Below, in pieces: positions 1-7,640 of a stretch of 64,000 nt of DNA. The position numbers were made by a program, and so were the translations under genes. Numbering within the stretch: position 1 is the first letter of the stretch; every line of letters starts with the position of its first letter. Location: the NCBI RefSeq assembly GCF_946221635.1, contig NZ_CAMIHB010000006.1, positions 62,001 to 126,000 on the forward strand, read 5' to 3'. The notes under the pieces were generated by a model. It had not been told where the DNA came from, did no database searches, and saw only the letters and a list, made by a program, of their open reading frames with translations. The DNA comes from an uncultured Rhodoferax sp. (lineage in GTDB: Bacteria > Pseudomonadota > Gammaproteobacteria > Burkholderiales > Burkholderiaceae_C).

Positions 1-1146
1 CAGGCCCTTGGCCGCATGGATGGCTTCGGCCCGGTTGATGGCCAGGCCCACCAGTTCCTTCTGCAGGTCGTAGTAGCACAGGCCGTCGCCATTGCTCAGC
101 GCCTTGCCGTGGTCGTTCAGCTCCAGCTCCACGCTGTCGGCGTTCACCTTGGTCACCCAGCCAATCGGCTGGCCGGGGTTCTTGGGGCTGTCGAAGGCGC
201 CAATGTCGATCTGCCGGCCCTGCACGAAGTAGTCCGTGAACTCGCGGTTGAAGTTCTGGTTGGGGTCGGGTTCAAAGGTGAAGCTGGTGGTGCCGCTGCT
301 GCTGCGCGCCAGCGGCCGGTCCGAGTCCTGGCGGTCTTCGATCAGGCGGTCCAGCAGCTTGCGGTAGTGGGCGGTGATGTTCTTCACATAGCCCATGTCC
401 TTGTAGCGGCCCTCGATCTTGAAGCTGCGGATGCCTGCGTCCACCAGCGCAGCCAGGTTTTCGCTCTGGTTGTTGTCCTTCATGGACAGCACATGCTTGT
501 CGTGCGCGACAAAGCGGCCCTTGTCGTCCACCACCTGGTAGGGCAGGCGGCAGGCCTGGCTGCACTCGCCGCGGTTGGCACTGCGCCCGGTGTGGGCGGC
601 ACTGATGTAGCACTGGCCGCTGTAGGCCACGCACAGCGCACCGTGGATGAAGAACTCCAGCGTGCACTTTTCGGGATCGGTGGCGGCGCGGATGGCCGCA
701 ATCTGCTGGGTGGTGAGCTCGCGCGCCAGCACGATCTGGGAGAGCCCTACGTCCTGCAGAAAGCGCGCTTTTTCGGGCGTGCGGATATCGGTCTGGGTGC
801 TGGCGTGCAGCTGGATGGGCGGCATGTCGATGGCCAGCAGGCCCATGTCCTGCACGATGAGGGCGTCCACCCCGGCTTCATAGAGCTGCCAGGCCTGCTG
901 GCGGGCAGGCTCCAGTTCGTCAACCCGCAGGATGGTGTTCATGGTGACGAAGATGCGGCTGTTGAAGCGGTGCGCGTGCTGCACCAGCTGCGCGATATCG
1001 GCGATGCTGTTGTCGGCGCTGGAGCGGGCGCCAAAGCCGGGGCCGCCAATGTAGACGGCATCGGCACCGTGGTTGACGGCTTCAATACCGATCTCGGCGG
1101 TGCGTGCGGGGGCCAGGAGTTCGAGCTGGAAATCTTGCAGGGACAT
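1..1146 (-). CDS. rlhA: RlhA-type U32 peptidase-family protein, 3' end missing
   Basis: This is the N-terminal 382 residues of a U32-family protein; the rest lies before position 1. Within U32 it matches RlhA (YdcP), needed for 5-hydroxycytidine at position 2501 of 23S rRNA, better than TrhP. Seen: an opening LLAPARTAEIG with HGADAVYIGGPGFGAR, then DALIVQDMG, HASTQTDIRT, the U32 signature HGALCVAYSGQCYIS, the Cys-rich NRGECSQACRLPY (presumed Fe-S ligands) and FKIEGRYKDMGYVKNITA. The ATG at 1146 gives the family's usual start, with 52 bases to the divergent MFS gene. RlhA proteins are about 650 residues, so about 40 percent is outside. The role is by family knowledge. Confidence 0.88.
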   Translation of the reverse strand, partial: MSLQDFQLELLAPARTAEIGIEAVNHGADAVYIGGPGFGARSSADNSIADIAQLVQHAHRFNSRIFVTMNTILRVDELEPARQQAWQLYEAGVDALIVQDMGLLAIDMPPIQLHASTQTDIRTPEKARFLQDVGLSQIVLARELTTQQIAAIRAATDPEKCTLEFFIHGALCVAYSGQCYISAAHTGRSANRGECSQACRLPYQVVDDKGRFVAHDKHVLSMKDNNQSENLAALVDAGIRSFKIEGRYKDMGYVKNITAHYRKLLDRLIEDRQDSDRPLARSSSGTTSFTFEPDPNQNFNREFTDYFVQGRQIDIGAFDSPKNPGQPIGWVTKVNADSVELELNDHGKALSNGDGLCYYDLQKELVGLAINRAEAIHAAKGL

Positions 1147-1198
1147 AGGCGCCAATTATCCCAGCCTCCACCCCAAACGGTACACTGCGGCGCTTCCC

Positions 1199-2377
1199 AT
1201 GCCCCAAGTCCCCTCCACCCATTGGCCACGCGTTCTCGTGCTGTGGCTGTGCGGCATCCTCGCCGCCCTGCAATTCGCCAAGATCGCCGTCGCGTTTGGC
1301 GAGCTGCAAGCCCATTACGCCACCAGCGCTGCCAGCGTGGGCTGGGTGCTGTCCACCGTGGGCCTGGTGGGGCTGTTGCTGGGCGTGACCATGGGGCTGT
1401 TGGCGCCCCTGTTGGGGTACCGGCGCCTGCTGCTGGCGGGCTTGCTGCTTGGAGCCGGCGTGGCCCTGCTGCAAAGCCGTTTGCTGCCGCTGCCCTGGTT
1501 CTGGGCCAGCCGGGTCCTGGAAGGGGCCTCCCATCTGGCGGTGGTGGTGGCCGCGCCTACCTTGATGGCTGCGAGCGCCGCGCCGCAGCAGCGTTCCATC
1601 GTCATGGGCCTGTGGAGTACCTTTGTGGGCGTCGCTTTTGCGCTTGCGGGGGCTTTCGGGCCCCTCTTTATCCAGTCCTTGGGACTCGCTGCGCTGTTTA
1701 CCGTCCATGGGATCGGACTGTTTGCGGCCGCGCTGGCCGTGGCCACGCTCTTGCCTGCAGACGCGCCGAGTGTGCTGGGCAAGATGTCCGGCCCGGCCCT
1801 GTTGCGCAAGCATGTGCAGATCTACACCCAGGGCACCACGGCCTTGCCCGGCCTGTGCTTCTTCTGCTACACGGCCATGGCCGTTGCCCTGATGACCTTC
1901 TTGCCCCGTCAGGCCGGGGCAGACCGTGCCTGGTTGGCCAGCACGCTGCCGCTGCTGGGGGTGTGCGGCACCTTTTGCGCAGGCTGGTTGGCCCAGGCCT
2001 GGCTGGCCCCACTGCGCCTGGCCCGCCTGGCCTACGGCCTGGTGGCCCTCTGTGCACTGGGCTGGGGCCTGGGCCAGTGGGCCGGCATGGCGATCGCGCC
2101 GTTGTCACTGGCGCTGATGCTGGCGGCAGGCCTGGCCGGCGGCAGCTCTTTTGCGCTGATTCCGGCGCTGAATGAGGTCGTGGCCCAGCAGGCGCGGGCC
2201 AATGGTGCGGTGGCCCAGATGGGCAACCTGGGCTCGACCCTGGGCCCCCCGTGCTTTGCCGCCGCACTGAGCCAATGGGGGCCGCCGGGCCTGGTGCTGG
2301 GCGTCTTGCTGTGCGCCGGCCTGGGTACGGCATTGAGTTTCTGGGGTACGGCCCTGCAGCGGCGGGGCCAGGCATGA
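1199..2377 (+). CDS. MFS transporter
   Basis: A 392-residue protein with about twelve hydrophobic segments, the length and layout of a major facilitator superfamily permease of the inner membrane. The start MPQVPSTHW at 1199 is chosen because the first membrane helix (VLVLWLCGILAALQF) follows directly. The loop between helices 2 and 3 ends in GYRRLLL, a degenerate form of the MFS GxLaDrxGrr motif. The substrate cannot be told from sequence. Its stop overlaps the ATG of the next gene by four bases (ATGA), so the two are probably co-transcribed. It diverges from rlhA. Confidence 0.8.
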   Translation: MPQVPSTHWPRVLVLWLCGILAALQFAKIAVAFGELQAHYATSAASVGWVLSTVGLVGLLLGVTMGLLAPLLGYRRLLLAGLLLGAGVALLQSRLLPLPWFWASRVLEGASHLAVVVAAPTLMAASAAPQQRSIVMGLWSTFVGVAFALAGAFGPLFIQSLGLAALFTVHGIGLFAAALAVATLLPADAPSVLGKMSGPALLRKHVQIYTQGTTALPGLCFFCYTAMAVALMTFLPRQAGADRAWLASTLPLLGVCGTFCAGWLAQAWLAPLRLARLAYGLVALCALGWGLGQWAGMAIAPLSLALMLAAGLAGGSSFALIPALNEVVAQQARANGAVAQMGNLGSTLGPPCFAAALSQWGPPGLVLGVLLCAGLGTALSFWGTALQRRGQA

Positions 2378-3096
2378 GCAGCCGACGCCATACCGGGGTG
2401 GACGCATTGCGTGGCACGGCCATGCTCTGGATGACGGCCTACCATTTCGCGTTCGACCTGAACCAGGCGGGCCTCATCCGGCAGGACTTTTACCGGGATC
2501 CGGTCTGGACCTGGCAGCGCACCTGCATCCTCAGCCTCTTCCTGCTCTGTGCCGGTGCGGGGCAGGCACTGGCGGCGGTGCAGGGCCAGAGCTGGCCCCA
2601 GTTCTGGCGGCGCTGGGGCCAGATTGCGGGCTGCGCCCTGCTGGTGAGCGCCGGGTCGGCGCTGATGTTCCCCAAAAGCTATATCTACTTCGGGGTGCTG
2701 CATGGCATGGCGGTCATGCTGCTGATCGCCCGCCTGACCAGCCATTGGGGCGCCTGGCTCTGGCCTGCGGGTGGATTGGTGATTGCTACCAAATTCATAG
2801 CTGCTCGCGCAATGGATGCGGGGGCTATCAGCACTTTTTTCAATGAAAAACCGCTGAACTGGCTGGGGCTGGTCAACACCAAGCCCATCACCGAGGACTA
2901 TGTGCCCCTGGTGCCCTGGCTGGGGGTGCTCTGGTGGGGCATGGCAGGCATGCAGTGGTGGCTGCGCCGGGCGCCAAGCTGGCAGCATGGGGAAGGGCGG
3001 TTGTGGCGGGCCTTGGCGGTGCTGGGGCGCTGGAGCCTGAGCTATTACATGCTGCACCAGCCGGTGCTGCTCGGCCTGCTCTGGTTGTTGGCCTAG
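2374..3096 (+). CDS. DUF1624 membrane protein (heparan-alpha-glucosaminide acetyltransferase-like)
   Basis: A 240-residue integral membrane protein that starts RRHTGVDALRGTAMLWM, the conserved opening of the DUF1624/HGSNAT catalytic family, with the typical R-x-x-x-x-D-x-L-R-G motif near residue 5 and SYYMLHQPVL near the C-terminus. Family members are membrane acyltransferases, but the bacterial substrate is unknown. It overlaps the MFS gene by ATGA. Residues about 136-157 (VIATKFIAARAMDAGAIS and what follows) are encoded by a copy of the ~58-bp dispersed repeat, so part of the loop after a membrane helix is repeat-derived. The stop abuts the convergent sigma-factor stop. Confidence 0.8.
   Translation: MSSRRHTGVDALRGTAMLWMTAYHFAFDLNQAGLIRQDFYRDPVWTWQRTCILSLFLLCAGAGQALAAVQGQSWPQFWRRWGQIAGCALLVSAGSALMFPKSYIYFGVLHGMAVMLLIARLTSHWGAWLWPAGGLVIATKFIAARAMDAGAISTFFNEKPLNWLGLVNTKPITEDYVPLVPWLGVLWWGMAGMQWWLRRAPSWQHGEGRLWRALAVLGRWSLSYYMLHQPVLLGLLWLLA
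2783..2840 (+). repeat. Dispersed ~58-bp family repeat, copy A (inside the DUF1624 gene)
   Basis: Plus-orientation copy with the pattern TTGCTA, a variable stretch, TAGCTGCTCGCGCA, a spacer, GGGGGCTATCAGC and a T-run. The same order is found in five other places in the left 25 kb. It is translated in frame as part of the membrane protein. Confidence 0.75.
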
Positions 3097-3858
3097 TCAG
3101 CGCGGCGCGCGGCGCGGCTGCAGCAGGGTGCGGGCCTGTTCTTCATCGAGCAAGCGGGCCCGCAGTGCGGCAATGGCGCTGGCATGCAGCTGCGAGACCC
3201 GGGCCTCGCTCAGGCCGAGCTGGGCGCCGATCTCCCGCATCTTCTGCTCTTCCACGTAGTAGAGATTGAGCAGTTCCTGCACCTGAACACTCAGCGTGCG
3301 CAGGTTCTCTGCCAGAGCCTTGCGGAAGGCTGCCCGCTCCAGCAAGGCCAGTGGATCGGTGTCGGTGCCGGCGCACTGGTCCAGGTATTCCGCCAGGTCA
3401 TCGCTGTGCTCCAGGTCATCCAGGGACACCAGCCAGTAGCCGTGGGCCTGTTGCAGCAGGCGGCGGTATTCGGCGATGGGCATGTCCATTGCCGAGGCCA
3501 CCTCACCTTCGGACGGCGTGCGCCCCAGGCGGTGCCCCAGCTGCTGGATGGCCGATTCCACGCGCCGCATGGCATGGCGCACCTGCCGGGTGGCGGGGTC
3601 CATGGCGCGCAGACCGTCCAGCATGGCACCGCGGGCACGCTGGGCCAGGTAGGACTCGAACTCCACGCCGGAGGTCTCGCGCGTGGTGCGGATGATGGCA
3701 TCGATGAGGCCCAGCAAACCGTCCTGCACCAGGTCATCGGTCAGCACATGTGGTGGAAGACCGTGGGCCATGGAGCGCGCGATCTTTCCCACCAGCGGGG
3801 CGTGCTGGGTCACCAGCCGCTGCTTGGCGGGATGGCTGATGTCCTCTTTGGTGGTCAT
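3097..3858 (-). CDS. FliA/WhiG-family RNA polymerase sigma factor
   Basis: A 253-residue sigma-70-family factor. It has region 2 (LVGKIARSMAHGLP, DDLVQDGLLGLIDAI, FESYLAQRARGAMLDGLR), region 3 (AIQQLGHRLGRTPSEGEVASAM) and region 4 (YYVEEQKMREIGAQLGLSEARVSQLHASAI), the order and length of sigma-28 FliA. The ATG at 3858 is preferred over an upstream TTG because AAGGG precedes it. No flagellar gene adjoins it, unlike ordinary fliA, and region 2 differs clearly from the fliA of related species as I know it. It may therefore be a paralogue with its own promoters. The stop touches the convergent DUF1624 stop; a terminator separates it from ppiC. Confidence 0.78.
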   Translation of the reverse strand: MTTKEDISHPAKQRLVTQHAPLVGKIARSMAHGLPPHVLTDDLVQDGLLGLIDAIIRTTRETSGVEFESYLAQRARGAMLDGLRAMDPATRQVRHAMRRVESAIQQLGHRLGRTPSEGEVASAMDMPIAEYRRLLQQAHGYWLVSLDDLEHSDDLAEYLDQCAGTDTDPLALLERAAFRKALAENLRTLSVQVQELLNLYYVEEQKMREIGAQLGLSEARVSQLHASAIAALRARLLDEEQARTLLQPRRAPR

Positions 3859-3874
3859 GGCCCTTAGCGTAAGC

Positions 3875-3902
3875 AAAAAAAACGCGGCCTAAGCCGCGTT
3901 TT
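3875..3902 (-). terminator. Rho-independent terminator after ppiC
   Basis: Perfect 8-bp arms AACGCGGC and GCCGCGTT with a 4-base loop, followed on the minus strand by a run of eight T. It lies between the ppiC stop and the sigma-factor start, so it should end the selO/msrB-ppiC direction transcript and insulate the sigma gene. Confidence 0.85.
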
Positions 3903-3951
3903 GTGCTGCGAAACCCTGCCTATTTTCATCAGTGCAGGGGCTCCAGTCTGT

Positions 3952-4734
3952 TTACTCCACCTTGGCCTTGGCGCGCAGGTCTTCCTGGAACTTGCCCAGC
4001 TTCTGCTGTTGCAGTTGCTGTGCGATCTGCGGCTTGACTTCCTCCAGCTTGGGGAACTGGGGCTCGCGCACGTCTTCCAGGCGGATGACGTGGTAACCGA
4101 ACTGGGTCTTCACCGGTGTTTCGGTGGTCTTGCCCTTGGACAGGGCGACCAACGCGTCGGAGAATTCCTTCACGTAGTTGCTGGGGTTGGCCCAATCCAG
4201 GTCACCGCCATTGGCACCGGAGCCGGGGTCCTTGGACTGCTTCTTGGCGATGTCCTCGAACTTGGCGCCCTTCTTCAGGGAGGCGATGATGGCCTTGGCC
4301 TGGGCTTCGGTTTCCACCAGGATGTGGCGGGCGCGGTATTCCTTGCCGGCGTTGGCAGAGGTGAACTTGTCGTACTCGGCCTTGATTTCCTCGTCGGTGA
4401 CGGGGTTCTTCTTCTGGTAGTCGTTGAACAGCTCGCGGATCAGGATGGACTGGCGGGTCAACTCGACCTGGTTCTTGTAGTCGTCGGTAGCGTCCAGGCC
4501 GCGGGCCTGGGCTTCCTGGACAAAGATCTCACGGGCAATGATCTCGTCCTTGAGCTGGGCCTGCATCTCGGGGGTGACAGGGCGGCCGGAACGCTTGATC
4601 TGTTCTGCCAGCGCATCCACACGCGCCTTGGGGACGGCCTTGCCATTGACGATGGCGATGTTCTGGGCCATGGTGGCCGAGGCGGCGGACAGCAATGCGG
4701 CTGCGGCCAGGGCGCTCAAAATGTGCTTCTTCAT
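3952..4734 (-). CDS. Periplasmic parvulin-type peptidyl-prolyl isomerase
   Basis: A 260-residue secreted foldase. The signal peptide is MKKHILSALAAAALLSAASATMAQ, cut after Ala-Gln. A helical chaperone-like region follows, then a PpiC rotamase domain from about residue 125 (ARHILVETEAQAKAII, FEDIAKKQSKDPGSGANGGDLDW, TQFGYHVIRLEDVR) and a Lys/Gln-rich tail. It would speed proline isomerisation and folding of exported proteins in the periplasm. The start at 4734 has AAGGA six bases upstream; a longer reading from 4764 would place extra residues before the signal peptide. It is the last gene of the msrB-yciB-bolA-ppiC run. Confidence 0.9.
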   Translation of the reverse strand: MKKHILSALAAAALLSAASATMAQNIAIVNGKAVPKARVDALAEQIKRSGRPVTPEMQAQLKDEIIAREIFVQEAQARGLDATDDYKNQVELTRQSILIRELFNDYQKKNPVTDEEIKAEYDKFTSANAGKEYRARHILVETEAQAKAIIASLKKGAKFEDIAKKQSKDPGSGANGGDLDWANPSNYVKEFSDALVALSKGKTTETPVKTQFGYHVIRLEDVREPQFPKLEEVKPQIAQQLQQQKLGKFQEDLRAKAKVE

Positions 4735-4760
4735 ACCGGTTCCTTGAGGGATGCTTGTAT

Positions 4761-5057
4761 TCATTGGGTGGGGGTGCTGCCAGAGGGCGCGTCTTCGGCC
4801 TCAATAGCCAGGGCATGGAGGCCCTGATCCATGAAATCTTGCAGCGCATCATACACAAGGCGATGGCGTGCCACGCGGCTCCTGGCTGTAAACAATTGTG
4901 AAGCGATGCGCACCCGGAAATGGGTGCCGAAACCTGTGCCATTGGCACCGGCATGCCCCGCGTGCTGGTAGCTTTCGTCGATCACTTCCAACCGGCTGGG
5001 CGCCAGGCGCTCCCGCAGACGGGCCTCCAGTTGGGCGGCGGTGGGGCCCTGGCTCAT
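4761..5057 (-). CDS. bolA: BolA family protein
   Basis: A 98-residue BolA-family protein, with ARLRERLAPSRLEVIDESYQH, the family's FRVRIASQLF strand and the RHRLVYDAL motif with its conserved His. BolA proteins pair with monothiol glutaredoxins and bind or pass on Fe-S clusters; some act as regulators. The start at 5057 overlaps the yciB stop by ATGA, and ppiC follows 26 bases downstream, so it is in one operon. The C-terminal tail PSGSTPTQ is low complexity. Confidence 0.9.
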   Translation of the reverse strand: MSQGPTAAQLEARLRERLAPSRLEVIDESYQHAGHAGANGTGFGTHFRVRIASQLFTARSRVARHRLVYDALQDFMDQGLHALAIEAEDAPSGSTPTQ

Positions 5058-5602
5058 GGACTGTCCTTGCTGGCTTCGTCGGCTTTGAGGTGGGGGGCAA
5101 TATAGATACCTTGGGCCACCAGAAAGGTCAGCGGGAACACATAGCCCCAGAGCTTGAAGTTCACCCAGTCTTCGGTGCTGTAGTACAGCACCACGTAGGC
5201 GTTGATGGCCGCCATGAACAAGGTGTAGAGCACCCAGGCCACGTTGAGGCGCTGCCAGACAGCGTCGGGCAGCTCCAGCTGGCTGCCCAGCAGCAGCTTG
5301 AGGAAGTTCTTCTTCATACCCCAGACCGCCACAGCCAGGGCAATGCCCATGAACGCGTACAGCACCGTGGGCTTCCATTTGATGAAGCGTTCATCGTGCA
5401 GGGCCAGCGTCAGCGCGCCAAAACCCAGAATCAGCGCCAGCGTGATCTTGTGCATGGTCTGCAGCTTGCGGTCCATGGCATAGATCACCGCCATCTGCAG
5501 CACCGTGGCGCCCATCAGCACGGCAGTGCCCACGTAGATGTCATAGAACTTGTAGGCGCCGAAGAACAGCAGGATGGGGAAGAAATCGAGAAAGGTTTTC
5601 AT
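5054..5602 (-). CDS. yciB: YciB / intracellular septation protein A
   Basis: A 182-residue inner membrane protein of the YciB (IspA/septation protein A) family. It begins MKTFLDFFPILLFFGAYK, has five hydrophobic helices and the conserved DERFIKWKPT and NAYVVLYYSTEDWVNFKLWG stretches. In Escherichia coli YciB interacts with elongation and division proteins and helps keep the envelope intact. The ATG at 5602 overlaps the msrB stop by ATGA, and its own stop overlaps bolA the same way, which points to translational coupling. Confidence 0.92.
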   Translation of the reverse strand: MKTFLDFFPILLFFGAYKFYDIYVGTAVLMGATVLQMAVIYAMDRKLQTMHKITLALILGFGALTLALHDERFIKWKPTVLYAFMGIALAVAVWGMKKNFLKLLLGSQLELPDAVWQRLNVAWVLYTLFMAAINAYVVLYYSTEDWVNFKLWGYVFPLTFLVAQGIYIAPHLKADEASKDSP

Positions 5603-6006
5603 GCAGGCGTGAAGTGTAGCGAGGCCGAATTCATGCAATAGCGCAGACCGGTGTCGGTGGGGCCGTCTTCAAACACATGGCCCAGGTGGGCGCCGCATTG
5701 GCTGCAGACGGTCTCCACGCGCACCATGCCGTGGCTGCGGTCCACGTGTTCCGTGATGGCGCCGGGGATGGCCAGCGAGAAGCTGGGCCAGCCGCAGTGG
5801 GCATCGAACTTGGTGCCGGAGTCGAACAGCTTGTTGCCGCAGCAGATGCAGTGGTAGCTGCCATCGGCCCAGTGGCGCTCGTACTTGCCGGTGAAGGGCC
5901 GTTCGGTCGCAGCGTGGCGGGTGACCTGGTAGGCCACGGGTTCGGCGCCCTTGTCGGCCAGGACGGCTTGCCATTCGGCATCGGTTTTGGTGATGGGGAA
6001 AGTCAT
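5599..6006 (-). CDS. msrB: Peptide-methionine (R)-S-oxide reductase MsrB
   Basis: A 135-residue MsrB that reduces the R-sulfoxide of methionine in proteins. Seen: zinc-binding Cys53/Cys56 and Cys101/Cys104 (CICC and CSQC), the substrate-binding CGWPSF, GHVFEDGP, and the catalytic Cys124 in RYCMNS. There is no signal peptide, so it acts in the cytoplasm. GAAGGA lies just upstream of the ATG at 6006. It starts the msrB-yciB-bolA-ppiC chain, and selO ends 16 bases before it. Confidence 0.95.
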   Translation of the reverse strand: MTFPITKTDAEWQAVLADKGAEPVAYQVTRHAATERPFTGKYERHWADGSYHCICCGNKLFDSGTKFDAHCGWPSFSLAIPGAITEHVDRSHGMVRVETVCSQCGAHLGHVFEDGPTDTGLRYCMNSASLHFTPA

Positions 6007-6022
6007 GGGGAATCCTTCAGGG

Positions 6023-7507
6023 TTAGGAGCTGCAGCTGATAGCAATCTGGTTCGCCCAATCCGGGGGGAAGTCGGCCCAGGCCGCATGCTCTGGGTGTTC
6101 GTCGTAGGGGCGCTCCAAAACTTTCAGCAGATCGGCCACCACGGTGAAGTCGCCGGCCCTGGCCGCTTGGATGGCCTCCTCGCCCAAATGGTTCCGCAGC
6201 ACGAAGGCGGGGTTGGTTTTTTGCATTAAATCAGCCGCTAGCCCTCGTGGAATCTGCGCGAGCAGCTCCGAATACGATAGCAACCAGGCATCAAAACCCG
6301 CCCGGTCCAGAAACAGATCACGCACCGTATCGTCATCGGCACGCTGCTCCCGCACCCACAAACTCAGGCGGCGCCAGAAGATGGTGAAGTCCACTTTGTC
6401 GGCGGCCAGCAATTTGAGGATGCCCTCGATCACCGGCACCTGTGCCTCTGCGGTTTCCGAGAAACCCAGCTTGGCGGCCATGCGCCGGGCGACGGCCCGT
6501 GGGTAGATGTCCTTGTAGATTTCCAGCGCCGCAATGGCGTCTTCCTGCGCGTCGATCAGCGGCATCAGCGCCTGGCCCAGGCAGAACAGGTTCCAGTAGG
6601 CGATGTTGGGCTGCTTGTAGAAGGCATAGCGGCCTTGGTGGTCGGAGTGGTTGCAGATGTGGTCAGGGTCGTAGGCGTCCATGAACTGGAAGGGGCCGTA
6701 GTCGATGGTCAGGCCCAGGATGCTCATGTTGTCGGTGTTCATCACGCCATGGCAAAAGCCCACCGCCTGCCACTGCGCAACCATCTCGGCCGTGCGTTCG
6801 GTCACCGCCGCCAGCAGGGAAACGTAGGGATTGCCGCCCCAGCGCGCATCCGTGCGGCAGGCCGGGTAAAACTGGTCGATCACGAAGTCGGCCAGCACCT
6901 TGAGCTGGTCGTGCAGGCCGTGATGGCAGAAATGCTCGAAGTGGCCGAAGCGGATGAAGCTGGGAGCCAGCCGTGTCACCACTGCCGCGGTTTCGATCTC
7001 CTCCCGCCGCACCGGGGCCGGGGACCCGGTGACACACAGCGCGCGCGAGGTCGGGATGCCCAGTGCATGCATGGCCTCGCTGGCCAGGAACTCGCGGATG
7101 CTGCTGCGCAGAACTGCGCGGCCATCGCCCATGCGGGAGTAGGGCGTCAGACCCGCGCCCTTGAGCTGGATCTCCCAGCCGTTGGCATCCCCCAGCAGAA
7201 TGGCGCGCCCATCGCCCAGCTGCCCGGCCCAGACGCCGAACTGGTGGCCGCTGTAGACGCTGGCCAGCGAGAGTCCGCCTTGCAGCGGGCGGTTGCCGCT
7301 GAAAGCCTGCAGCGCATCGGACGACTGCAACCAGGCCGGGTCCAGTCCCAGGGCGTGGGCAGCGCTGGTACTGCGGCCCGCCCAATAGGGAGCGGGCAGG
7401 GGGCTGGGGGATAGCGGAGTGAAGAAGTCTTCGCCTAGGCTGGCGAAGCGGTGGTTCCAGGCCAGACCCACATCCAGCGGGTCGCCCGGATAGGACGAAA
7501 TAGGCAT
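6023..7507 (-). CDS. selO: Protein adenylyltransferase SelO (YdiU)
   Basis: A 494-residue SelO pseudokinase-fold enzyme that transfers AMP to Ser/Thr/Tyr of proteins, linked to redox stress. Seen: the N-terminal GDPLDVGLAWNHRFASLG, YSGHQFGVWAGQLGDGRA, GAGLTPYSRMGDGRAVLRSS, SREFLASEAMHALGIPT-like block, HGVMNTDNMSI and DYGPFQFMDAYDP, and a C-terminal CSS, where eukaryotic members have selenocysteine-Ser-Ser. The start at 7507 is chosen, but 7525 is also possible. A copy of the dispersed repeat encodes LLSYSELLAQIPRGLAADLM, just before the conserved NPAFVLRNHL. Confidence 0.93.
   Translation of the reverse strand: MPISSYPGDPLDVGLAWNHRFASLGEDFFTPLSPSPLPAPYWAGRSTSAAHALGLDPAWLQSSDALQAFSGNRPLQGGLSLASVYSGHQFGVWAGQLGDGRAILLGDANGWEIQLKGAGLTPYSRMGDGRAVLRSSIREFLASEAMHALGIPTSRALCVTGSPAPVRREEIETAAVVTRLAPSFIRFGHFEHFCHHGLHDQLKVLADFVIDQFYPACRTDARWGGNPYVSLLAAVTERTAEMVAQWQAVGFCHGVMNTDNMSILGLTIDYGPFQFMDAYDPDHICNHSDHQGRYAFYKQPNIAYWNLFCLGQALMPLIDAQEDAIAALEIYKDIYPRAVARRMAAKLGFSETAEAQVPVIEGILKLLAADKVDFTIFWRRLSLWVREQRADDDTVRDLFLDRAGFDAWLLSYSELLAQIPRGLAADLMQKTNPAFVLRNHLGEEAIQAARAGDFTVVADLLKVLERPYDEHPEHAAWADFPPDWANQIAISCSS
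6216..6283 (-). repeat. Dispersed ~58-bp family repeat, copy B (inside selO)
   Basis: Read on the minus strand it runs TTGCTATCGTATTCGGAGC, TGCTCGCGCAGATTCCACGA, GGGCTAGCGGCTGATTT and then a T/A-rich end. It is translated in frame, in a different frame relative to the repeat than copy A. Confidence 0.8.
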
Positions 7508-7640
7508 GACTGAATTGTCCCGCATATGACTAATGCCGGCCTTCGCAGGGGGCTTGGCGGGATTACCATGCGACGACGCGTGCGCGACAGCGGATCGACG
7601 CCCGCAGTGATTGTTCGAACTATTCCAGAGGTGACGCCAT

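Noticed and set aside
16..2175. Very long open frame on the plus strand covering rlhA and the MFS gene
   Set aside because: It is the antisense of rlhA and a wrong frame of the MFS gene; its composition (Ala/Gly/Val/His repeats) has no family motif. High GC makes such shadow frames common.
3901..4827. 308-codon open frame antisense to ppiC
   Set aside because: Leu/Gly/Val/Asp-rich shadow; ppiC has signal peptide, domain and ribosome binding site.
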